From the NCBI RefSeq assembly GCF_947255105.1, contig NZ_CAMYFP010000004.1, positions 1-64,000 of the forward strand: a stretch of 64,000 nt of DNA, read 5' to 3'. This document shows, in pieces, positions 57,333 to 64,000 of the stretch. Under the pieces are notes generated by a model. That model worked only from the letters and a program-made list of their open reading frames with translations. It did not search any database and had not been told where the DNA came from. The stretch comes from an uncultured Campylobacter sp. (GTDB lineage Bacteria > Campylobacterota > Campylobacteria > Campylobacterales > Campylobacteraceae). How positions within the stretch are numbered: the stretch's first letter is position 1; every line of letters begins with the position of its first letter. Both the position numbers and the translations under genes were made by a program.

Positions 57333-58605
57333 TTAAGACCATTCTTTTTGGCTCTGTTATAAGGACTTTTCTACACTCTCCTAAAAGCTCTCTGCCCCCA
57401 TCTACTTGAACCAAAAAATTTGAAAAGCTTCTTCCTGCAACAACTCCGCCCTCTCTAAACTCTTCAAAATAGACCTCCATAGTCTTGCCCTTTTGACCAA
57501 GTGCAATCTCATCTAAAATCTCATTGTGTCTGCTTTGAAGAGCACTCAATCTAGCACTTGCAATCTCATCATCAAGTGGCGTTAGTTTAGCAGCTGGAGT
57601 AAGCGGACGTGGACTAAATTTAAAAGAAAATATCTGATGAAATTTAACTCTTTCTATCACATCCATAGTCTCTTTAAAATCCTCATCACTCTCGCCTGGA
57701 TATCCCACGATAATATCGGTGCTTATAGAGATATCGGGACAAAGCTCCTTTAACTTCAAAGCTCTATCTAAAAACCACTCTTTTGTATAGCCCCTTCTCA
57801 TCGCTTTTAGAATTTTGCTAGAACCGCTTTGAAGTGGCATATGCATGGATTTGCAAATTTTGTCATTATTTACAAAAACATCGATAAATTTATCATCCAT
57901 ATGCAAAGGATGAGGGCTTGTAAATCTTATTCTCTCAACTCCATCAATCTTACTAAGCTCTACCAAAAGGTCACTAAAATCAATCTTGTCATGAGCACTA
58001 GAAAAGCGTCTGCCGTAGTTATTGACATTTTGTCCAAGTAAAAAAATCTCTTTTGCACCACTTTTAACAGCTCTTTTTGCCTCATTTATAATAAGCTCTG
58101 ATGGTATTGAGATCTCTTCGCCTCTAGTATATGGAACGATACAGTAGCTACACTTCTTATCACATCCTATAGAGATATTTATAAATGATTTGTATGGCGA
58201 ACTTCTAAACTCGCCAAAGGCATATTCGCTCTCGTCATAGTTGATATCGGTGCTTATAAACTTATCTACTTTTATCGCCTCTGTAATCTTTGAGACATTC
58301 CTAGCACCAAGCACAAAGCTAACACTAGGTGCTCTTTTAAAAATCTCTTTACCAAGATGACTTGCACTACAGCCACAAACTCCTATCTTGGCTCCCTCTT
58401 TTCGTATCTTTTCAAACCCGCCAATCTCACTAAAGAGCTTATGCACTGGCCTCTCTCTTACTGAGCAGGTATTTATGATGATAAGATCTGCATTTGTAGC
58501 GTCATCTGTTAGAGTATATTCATCTTTTAATTCGGCTATGATGTGCTCACTATCGCGCACATTCATAGCACAACCTAAAGTCTCAATAAAGAGCAGCTTA
58601 CTCAA
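57313..58605 (-). CDS. miaB: tRNA-2-methylthio-N6-dimethylallyladenosine synthase MiaB
   Basis: This radical-SAM methylthiotransferase acts on i6A37 of tRNA. The N-terminal cluster motif is ETLGCAMN, NTCSVRERP, 'VCGCSASH'; the radical SAM triad is IGCDKKCSYCIVPYTRG; TRAM at the end. I place the start at TTG 58605 (MSKLLFIETLG), with GAGGTG seven bases upstream, giving 430 residues; a longer frame adds 14 residues that do not fit the family. The start overlaps the HP0268-like stop by 8 nt. Confidence 0.93.
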   Translation of the reverse strand: MSKLLFIETLGCAMNVRDSEHIIAELKDEYTLTDDATNADLIIINTCSVRERPVHKLFSEIGGFEKIRKEGAKIGVCGCSASHLGKEIFKRAPSVSFVLGARNVSKITEAIKVDKFISTDINYDESEYAFGEFRSSPYKSFINISIGCDKKCSYCIVPYTRGEEISIPSELIINEAKRAVKSGAKEIFLLGQNVNNYGRRFSSAHDKIDFSDLLVELSKIDGVERIRFTSPHPLHMDDKFIDVFVNNDKICKSMHMPLQSGSSKILKAMRRGYTKEWFLDRALKLKELCPDISISTDIIVGYPGESDEDFKETMDVIERVKFHQIFSFKFSPRPLTPAAKLTPLDDEIASARLSALQSRHNEILDEIALGQKGKTMEVYFEEFREGGVVAGRSFSNFLVQVDGGRELLGECRKVLITEPKRMVLNGKIVC

Positions 58606-58843
58606 AAATATGCACCTCATACATATAGTCACCATCATCAAGGCCATATTTTACGGTATTTGGATAGACTGTGTAGCCCTTTTTTTCAAAATACTCTATC
58701 AGGGCTTTTAGCTCTTTATTACTATTTTCTTTATCCAAATAAAAAATTTTATGTCCTTTTTTGGTTACACCCTCTTCAATCTGCTCTATACTTATACTCT
58801 CACTCTTGCTGGATAGTTCTTTTTTTGCTAGCTTAAACACCAT
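58598..58843 (-). CDS. HP0268-like small nuclease family protein
   Basis: This 81-residue protein matches the pattern of Helicobacter pylori HP0268, a small Smr-related nicking nuclease also encoded next to miaB. Shared shape: a start LAKKELSSKSESIS, an acidic 'IEEG', 'HKIFYLDKENSNKELKALIE', 'YFEKKGYTVYPNTVKYG' and the terminal 'DYMYEVHIFE'. I choose ATG 58843 behind AAGGA rather than the ATG 13 codons upstream. Role in the cell is unsettled; coupling with miaB suggests RNA or DNA processing. Confidence 0.75.
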   Translation of the reverse strand: MVFKLAKKELSSKSESISIEQIEEGVTKKGHKIFYLDKENSNKELKALIEYFEKKGYTVYPNTVKYGLDDGDYMYEVHIFE

Positions 58844-58941
58844 TTTCCATCCTTTTATTTTTTGAATTCGTGAGTATAACAAATTTTATGTAAAAAACCG
58901 ATTAAACTAAAATCAAGGCGAAATTTGTATAATTGTATCTC

Positions 58942-58975
58942 TTATATAAATTTAAAAGCTTATATAAATTTAAAT
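58942..58975 (+). repeat. Tandem 18-bp repeat in the nusA leader
   Basis: CTTATATAAATTTAAA occurs at 58942-58957 and again at 58960-58975. Each copy contains a -10-like TATATAA, so the duplication may give two transcription starts for nusA, or be a binding site pair. Confidence 0.6.
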
Positions 58976-59009
58976 CCAAGTAGAAAATTACCGCTGTTAA
59001 GGAGAAGAG

Positions 59010-60098
59010 ATGGAGAGAATGGGCGATATTGTAGAGTCTATTGCAAATGAAAAAAATCTAAACATAGAAGATGTCAAACAAAAGGTAAGACTCGCCTTTA
59101 TCAACTGCGCAAAGGAGCTTTTTGGAGAGGACTACAACTACGATGTTGAATTTAGTTCAAATCAAAAAAACATAAAGGTCTATCACAAAATTTTAGTAGT
59201 AAAAAATGATGATGAGAGAGTTGATAATAACCATTTTATGGCACTTAGTGAGGCAAAAAAACTAAACAAAGAGATAAGTGTCGGCGATGAGATCAAATAC
59301 TACATAGACTTTAGTGACTTTGGACGAACTGCCTCTGCGATTCTTTCAAGAGAGCTTGGCTATCACATTCAACAGCTTGTTGAAGAGACCAACTATAAGC
59401 ACTATCAAGAGAAGATGGATGAGATTATTTTTGGCACTGTTATACGTGTCGATGAGTGGGAGACAACCTACCTTGAAATTGATGATGCAAAGGTATATAT
59501 GCCACGCAAAAACCGCATAAAAGGCGAAAATTTTGAAGTTGGAGATATCGTAAGGGCGGTTATTAGAAAAATTTATCTTGATAAACAGGGTATAAGAATT
59601 GAGATCTCAAGAACCTCTCCAAAATTCTTAGAGGCTCTCTTAAAAGTTCAAGTGCCTGAGATAGAAGATGGAAGTGTCATCATACAAAAGTGCGCTAGAA
59701 TTCCAGGCGAGAGAGCTAAAGTTGCGCTTAGTGCAACAAGACCAAACATCGATCCAGTTGGCGCAACAGTTGGAGTAAAGGGAGTTAGGATAAATGCCGT
59801 TAGCAAAGAGCTAAACAATGAAAATATAGATGTTATTGAATACTCTCCAAAACCTGAAGTTTTGATAGCAAGGGCGATGGCGCCGGCTATTGTAAACTCA
59901 GTCACAATAAAAGATATGATAGCAACAGTTCATATAAATAGTGAGCAAAAAAGCAAAGCAATAGGAAAAAATGGTATCAATATCCGCCTTGCTTCAACTC
60001 TTTGCGGACATAGAATAGAGCTTGTAGAAGAAAGCAGCGACAAAAAAGATACAAAAACAGGGTTAGAAAACTTAAAAGAGTTATTTGGCGATATTTAG
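59010..60098 (+). CDS. nusA: Transcription termination/antitermination protein NusA
   Basis: NusA binds RNA polymerase and nascent RNA to tune pausing, termination and antitermination. The 362-residue protein has the N-terminal polymerase-binding domain (VESIANEKNLNIEDVKQKV, seen as 'IANEKNLNIEDVKQK'), S1 domain ('IIFGTVIRVDEWETTYLEI'), and KH domains ('RIPGERAKVALSA', 'GVKGVRINAVSKEL', 'AIGKNGINIRLAS'). It lacks the C-terminal acidic repeats of E. coli, as usual in this phylum. AAGGAGAAGAG precedes the ATG. Confidence 0.96.
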   Translation: MERMGDIVESIANEKNLNIEDVKQKVRLAFINCAKELFGEDYNYDVEFSSNQKNIKVYHKILVVKNDDERVDNNHFMALSEAKKLNKEISVGDEIKYYIDFSDFGRTASAILSRELGYHIQQLVEETNYKHYQEKMDEIIFGTVIRVDEWETTYLEIDDAKVYMPRKNRIKGENFEVGDIVRAVIRKIYLDKQGIRIEISRTSPKFLEALLKVQVPEIEDGSVIIQKCARIPGERAKVALSATRPNIDPVGATVGVKGVRINAVSKELNNENIDVIEYSPKPEVLIARAMAPAIVNSVTIKDMIATVHINSEQKSKAIGKNGINIRLASTLCGHRIELVEESSDKKDTKTGLENLKELFGDI

Positions 60099-60149
60099 TT
60101 AAATTTGGCTAAAGAGAGCTTCAAACTTACTCTCATTAGCCAAAACCTA

Positions 60150-60374
60150 CTAATCCGGCGGTCTATAGTTCTTTTTTTCTTTTGCCTCTTTTTTTCTAGC
60201 TTCAACTTCATAGGCGTCATTTAGCGACTCTTCACTATCAAATTTAGTCCCATCCAAAAACTTTGTATAGTCCTCAAACTGCTTTGTCTTAAGCCCCCAA
60301 AGCAAGGCAAATAGAGCTATAAAACCAAGCACCAATGAGGTTGCAAGCATCATAGCAAGAACTCCACCACTCAT
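60150..60374 (-). CDS. ccoS: cbb3-type cytochrome oxidase assembly protein CcoS
   Basis: This 74-residue protein has one membrane helix (VLAMMLATSLVLGFIALFALLW, seen as 'SLVLGFIALFALLWGLKT') followed by KQFEDYTKFLDG, which fits the CcoS pattern (helix then 'G-QFDD'). CcoS is needed to insert cofactors into cbb3 oxidase. The C-terminal half (KKEAKEKKNYRPPD) is longer and more charged than average. One base after the ccoI stop, so cotranscribed. Confidence 0.85.
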   Translation of the reverse strand: MSGGVLAMMLATSLVLGFIALFALLWGLKTKQFEDYTKFLDGTKFDSEESLNDAYEVEARKKEAKEKKNYRPPD

Positions 60375-60375
60375 C

Positions 60376-62748
60376 TCAATCCTTTATAAGTTTTATTCTT
60401 AGGCTATTTAAAACCACCACCAATGAGCTAAGCGACATAGAGATAGCTGCAACTAGCGGTATAACATATCCCATTATAGCAAGAGGGACTGTAACTGAGT
60501 TGTAAAAGAGAGAAAAGGCTAAATTTTGTTTTATGGTGCGATAGGTCTGTTTAGATAGCTTTATGGCATTTGTAAGAGTTGCTAGCGAGTCATTTAAGAC
60601 GATAATATCGCTCTTTTCAAGACTTATACTTGCGCCACTTCCAAGACAGATCCCAACATTGGCACTGCTAAGCGCTATAGCGTCATTTATACCATCGCCT
60701 ACCATTATCACTCTATCTCTATTTTTTATAAGTTCGTCTATAAATTCCGCCTTTTGTGTTGGGAGCTGGTTGGCATAAAAGTTTTTTATGTGTAGCTCTT
60801 TTGCAATCTTTTCTACAACATTAAAGTTATCTCCACTTAAAAGATAAATTTCAAATCCAAGCTTAGAAAGTCTATCTATGCTCTCTTTTGCCCCATCTCT
60901 TAACTCATCTTCAAGCTCAAATTTCATAGCAACTTTGCCACCTATACTAAAATAGTAGTTTGTCATATCGCTATCATCGCACTTTATGCCAAGCTCTCTC
61001 ATATAGGTTGCACTTCCGCCATTTAGCGCTATGCCATTATAAGTAGCGCTAACTCCCCTTGCCTCTATGTTTTCGTAATTTCTAAGCTCTATTGCCTTAA
61101 AGCTCTCTTTATACTCTTTAAAAATGGCTCTGCTTATTGGATGGATCGATCCCTTTAAGAGATTTGCCATGATATTTTCATCAAAATCAAAATATTTTTT
61201 GCTATTTACTATCTTTAGGTTGGATTTTGTAAGTGTGCCTGTTTTGTCAAAAACTATGCTGTTGCACTTAGCAACCTCTTCAAGCACCTTTGCCTCTTTG
61301 AAAATAACTCCCTTTTTAAGCCCAGTTGCAAGTCCTACAAGAGAGGCTACTGGCGTTGCAAGTCCCAAAGCACACGGACAAGCAATGACTATAATAGAGA
61401 TAAATATCATAAGAGATTTTTCAAAAGTTGCACCACTTATATACCAAAAAAGAAAGCTTAAAAAGCCCAAAGAGAGTATTGTTATAGAGAAATATCCTGA
61501 AATTTTGTTAGCTATGTTTTGAATGAGTGGTCTTTTTAGTGAGGCATTTTCAAGCAAGTTTATCATCTTGCTAAGAGTAGAACTTTTAAAATCACTCAAA
61601 GCCCTATACTCAACCCGCCCATCAAGGCAAACAGCGCCACTTAAAAGCTCATCGCCTCTTTTTTTAAAAAGCGGAAGGCTCTCGCCTGTTAAACTAGCAT
61701 AGTCAAAACTTCCCTCGCCACTCTCTACAATACCATCGATTTGAATCTTATCGCCACTTCTAGCAAGGATTAGGTCATCTTTTGTCACTTCATAGATATT
61801 TTTAGAGCTAAATTTCTCTCCCTGCTTTACCCAGATATCGCTTATTACCAACTTTGAAAGACTATCTAGCGTATCAACTGAGTTTTTTTGGCTAACAACT
61901 TCTAAAAATTTACCAATAAAGACAAAAGTTACAATCATAACAACAGAGTCAAAATAGACCTCGGCACTCCTACTAAACATCGCATAGACTGAGTAGATGT
62001 AGGTTAGACTTGCTCCTGCACTTATTAGCAGATCCATATTGACATAGCGATTTTTAATGGCTGTCTTTGCCCCTTTAAAAAAGACACTTCCCGTAAAAAA
62101 TAGTACAGGAGTTGCTAAGATAAACTCGGCAAAGTGAAAGATATCTTTTATATTTTCGTCCATACCGCTAAAATAGCCGCTATATAGAGCAATTGCTATC
62201 CACATGATATTCATAGTTGCAAAGATACCAACTAACAACTTTGCATAGAAAGCTCTTCTAGTCTTATCGATGCTCTCTTGTGCTCTTGTTGGATCATAGG
62301 CATATGGTCGGTAGCCTATCTGAGTAATTAGTTGAAAAATGGTTGCTAAGTCTGTTTGGCTCTCATCCCAAACTATCTTTGCCTTTTTTGTCTGTGCGTT
62401 AATCTGAGCTTCAAGAACTCCTTTAGCCGAAAATAAAATCTTCTCATTTAGCCAGACACAAGCGCTACAGTGAATGCCATCGATGATGATAAAAACTTCA
62501 CTAAATCCATCACTATTTTTACGAACAAAGTTTCTATAGATACTTGCTATTTCGTTTTTGCCAACCTCATCTATGTTGGCTCTATCAAGATTATTTTTGC
62601 CAAGTTTATTGTAAAACTCATCAAGCCCTTTTGATGAGAGTAGATAAAAGACCTGTTTGCAGCCATTACAACAAAATTTATTGCCAAACTCGTCGTTTAT
62701 TAGCTCTTCATCCTTAAAAAACTGACGACAATGCCTACACCTTTGCAT
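60376..62748 (-). CDS. ccoI: Cu-translocating P-type ATPase CcoI/FixI for cbb3 oxidase assembly
   Basis: This 790-residue P1B-type ATPase moves copper for the CuB centre of cbb3 oxidase. The N-terminus has a FixI-type Cys cluster (CRHCRQF, CCNGCKQVF), then an HMA-like site GIHCSACVW. Core motifs: TGES, the copper-gating IACPCALGLATP, phosphorylation site VFDKTGTLTKS and GDGINDAIAL. Eight membrane helices can be traced. The pair ccoI-ccoS supports a microaerobic respiratory chain in the host bacterium. Starts at ATG 62748, about 90 bp from the divergent gene. Confidence 0.93.
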   Translation of the reverse strand: MQRCRHCRQFFKDEELINDEFGNKFCCNGCKQVFYLLSSKGLDEFYNKLGKNNLDRANIDEVGKNEIASIYRNFVRKNSDGFSEVFIIIDGIHCSACVWLNEKILFSAKGVLEAQINAQTKKAKIVWDESQTDLATIFQLITQIGYRPYAYDPTRAQESIDKTRRAFYAKLLVGIFATMNIMWIAIALYSGYFSGMDENIKDIFHFAEFILATPVLFFTGSVFFKGAKTAIKNRYVNMDLLISAGASLTYIYSVYAMFSRSAEVYFDSVVMIVTFVFIGKFLEVVSQKNSVDTLDSLSKLVISDIWVKQGEKFSSKNIYEVTKDDLILARSGDKIQIDGIVESGEGSFDYASLTGESLPLFKKRGDELLSGAVCLDGRVEYRALSDFKSSTLSKMINLLENASLKRPLIQNIANKISGYFSITILSLGFLSFLFWYISGATFEKSLMIFISIIVIACPCALGLATPVASLVGLATGLKKGVIFKEAKVLEEVAKCNSIVFDKTGTLTKSNLKIVNSKKYFDFDENIMANLLKGSIHPISRAIFKEYKESFKAIELRNYENIEARGVSATYNGIALNGGSATYMRELGIKCDDSDMTNYYFSIGGKVAMKFELEDELRDGAKESIDRLSKLGFEIYLLSGDNFNVVEKIAKELHIKNFYANQLPTQKAEFIDELIKNRDRVIMVGDGINDAIALSSANVGICLGSGASISLEKSDIIVLNDSLATLTNAIKLSKQTYRTIKQNLAFSLFYNSVTVPLAIMGYVIPLVAAISMSLSSLVVVLNSLRIKLIKD

Positions 62749-62837
62749 TTGCTTCCTTAAGAGTTAGTTTTAAATTTATAATAATTATAGCCTTAATTTA
62801 ATTGTTATAATAGAGCATTTGAAATTTAAGGAGTATT

Positions 62838-63212
62838 ATGAGTTACTATTTGACACTTTTATTTTTTATATTTGAGTTAATAGATATCAGGCTTAACAAC
62901 AAAAGTGACCTAAAAGAGCTCTGCCTTAGCTATATAGAGAGATACAAAAAGAGCCCTATTCTCTTTTTTATGACAAATTTAAACTTTCTGCTTCTTAGTT
63001 TTTGTATTTTTTATCTTCAAATTTACTCTTTTTTGACTATTTTTATCTACACGCTCTATATAAGCGACATTGTTTTAAAACTTTGGCTCTTTCAAAGATA
63101 TCAAAAAGGAGATGAGTTGCTCTCTATTTTTAAATCGCAAAAGATAACTCTCTCCAATAGAATCGCACTTTCTTTCTCTATGAGCATACTTTTTTTCATC
63201 TCTATTTCTTGA
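62838..63212 (+). CDS. Small membrane protein, unknown
   Basis: This 124-residue protein has three or four hydrophobic helices (about 3-17, 41-61, 64-85, 105-124) and a short positively charged loop after the first helix (LNNKSDLKELC). No motif is recognised. An AAGGAG ribosome site supports the start. It lies between ccoI and rho in its own orientation with rho; the 81-bp gap to rho has a TAAAAT-like element, so rho likely has its own promoter. Confidence 0.55.
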   Translation: MSYYLTLLFFIFELIDIRLNNKSDLKELCLSYIERYKKSPILFFMTNLNFLLLSFCIFYLQIYSFLTIFIYTLYISDIVLKLWLFQRYQKGDELLSIFKSQKITLSNRIALSFSMSILFFISIS

Positions 63213-63293
63213 CAGAGCTTTTAAATTCTACTAAAATACACAATGCTTACACACTTAAACTGCCATTCTAAATAAATTTAAAGAGAGAAGTAT

Positions 63294-64000
63294 GGAAAAC
63301 AGCAAAAAACAAAATGCAAAAACAACTCATACGCCAGTTGATGGCTACAAAATAGAGGAGTTAAGAGCCTTAAAGCTTGAAGATCTTACCAAAATAGCCA
63401 TAGAGCTAGGAGTTGAAAAACCAAGTGAGTTTAGAAGACAAGAGCTTGTCTTTGAGATCTTAAAGGCACAGACAAAACAGGGCGGCTTTATCCTTTTTAC
63501 CGGAATTTTAGAGATTACAAATGATGGATATGGCTTTTTAAGAGGGATAGATGCAAACTTTAGCGATAGCATAAATGATGCCTATGTAAGTTTAAGCCAG
63601 ATAAGAAAATTTGCCCTAAGAGTGGGTGATATCGTAACAGGGCAAGTTAGAGAGCCAAGAGATCAAGAAAAATACTACGCTCTTTTAAAAATCGAAGCTA
63701 TCAACTACAAATCCATACAAGAGGTTAGAGAAAGACCACTTTTTGACAATCTAACTCCAGTCTTTCCAACAGAAAAACTAAAACTAGAATATAACCCAAT
63801 GAAACTAACAGGTAGAGTTCTTGATCTCTTTACTCCCATAGGCAAAGGACAAAGAGGACTTATCGTAGCTCCACCAAGGACAGGTAAAACAGAGCTTATG
63901 AAAGAGCTTGCACAAGCCATTGCTAGAAACCATCCAGAGGCCGAACTTATGGTACTTTTGATAGATGAAAGACCAGAAGAAGTCACTGATATGCAGCGCT
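63294..64000 (+). CDS. rho: Transcription termination factor Rho (3' end beyond window)
   Basis: The first 235 codons of Rho, an RNA-dependent helicase that ends untranslated transcripts. Visible: the N-terminal helical Rho-N domain (LRALKLEDLTKIAIELGVEK, seen as 'LKLEDLTKIAIELGV'), the cold-shock RNA-binding domain with GYGFLRG, 'KYYALLKIEAIN', and the ATPase Walker A GKGQRGLIVAPPRTGKTEL (seen as 'LIVAPPRTGKT'), then 'LLIDERPEEVTDMQR'. The P-loop has Arg-Thr where many Rho have Lys-Ala. AGAGAGAAGT precedes the ATG. Confidence 0.96.

Noticed and set aside
1..64000. CRISPR arrays, insertion sequences, rRNA genes
   Set aside because: No regularly spaced repeats, transposase genes or rRNA sequence were seen on reading the window.

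Overview
The window is a 64 kb piece of a low-GC genome of the phylum Campylobacterota, most likely a Campylobacter outside the C. jejuni/coli group. The evidence is the AT-rich coding with the frequent word AAATTT, the hydABCDE-type Ni-Fe hydrogenase locus, a PglB oligosaccharyltransferase, cbb3 oxidase assembly genes ccoI/ccoS, a short NusA, and gene orders such as pssA/psd-like/ftsH/prmA and an unknown gene, a DUF374 acyltransferase, miaB, an HP0268-like gene and nusA. The species cannot be fixed from sequence reading alone.

Layout. (1) 1-1840: an accessory patch with the end of a Fic protein, a DUF6922-like protein overlapping an AbiEii-like gene that has lost its catalytic part, an unrecognised small gene, and decayed sequence with short repeated leaders. 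(2) 1837-4396: an McrBC-type modification-dependent restriction pair whose McrB has an EVE-like reader domain. (3) 4575-16814, all minus strand: a Ni-Fe uptake hydrogenase operon read hydA-hydB-hydC-hydD-hydE-hypF-hypB-hypC-hypD-DUF3137-hypE-hypA, that is, structural subunits, the endopeptidase and the complete CN/CO and Ni insertion machinery. (4) 17099-27806: an MFS and a BASS transporter, serS-trpS-aroK-der on the minus strand, then a plus-strand operon (EamA transporter, kdsA, ribH, nusB, pyrF, DUF3108) and tRNA-Ser(GCU). (5) 27807-30174: a small accessory patch beside the tRNA with a zinc-ribbon membrane protein, a tiny HTH protein, a broken Mrr-like nuclease and a winged-helix nuclease-like protein. 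(6) 30234-31315: a lone FecB-type binding protein behind a TPP riboswitch. (7) 31343-49246: nearly gap-free minus-strand genes in two blocks. One is gapA-pgk-tpiA-fabI-OYE-exonuclease-IMPase. The other is ligE-galE-ecotin-pglB-PDC protein-hisA-prmA-ftsH-psd-like-pssA-leuA. (8) 49309-55887: a fused nadD-rsfS gene, a lipoprotein, prfB, an empty or decayed gap, then panC-rimO-tilS. (9) 55871-64000: unknown gene, acyltransferase, miaB and an HP0268-like gene; nusA; ccoI-ccoS; a small membrane protein; and the start of rho.

Functionally, most of the window is core metabolism and translation or RNA modification in tightly overlapping operons (ATGA, TGATG and TAGTG junctions; many TTG starts). The hydrogenase and the cbb3 assembly genes fit a microaerobic, H2-oxidising lifestyle. 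The galE/pglB block is the N-glycosylation portion and carries an unexpected ecotin-like protease inhibitor.

No CRISPR array, rRNA operon or intact insertion sequence was seen. The strongest points for follow-up are the TPP-riboswitch-controlled orphan binding protein, the ecotin with a Glu at the expected reactive site inside the glycosylation block, the Psd-like protein without catalytic residues, and the two patches of decaying defence genes. I did not find a clearly new multi-gene defence system.
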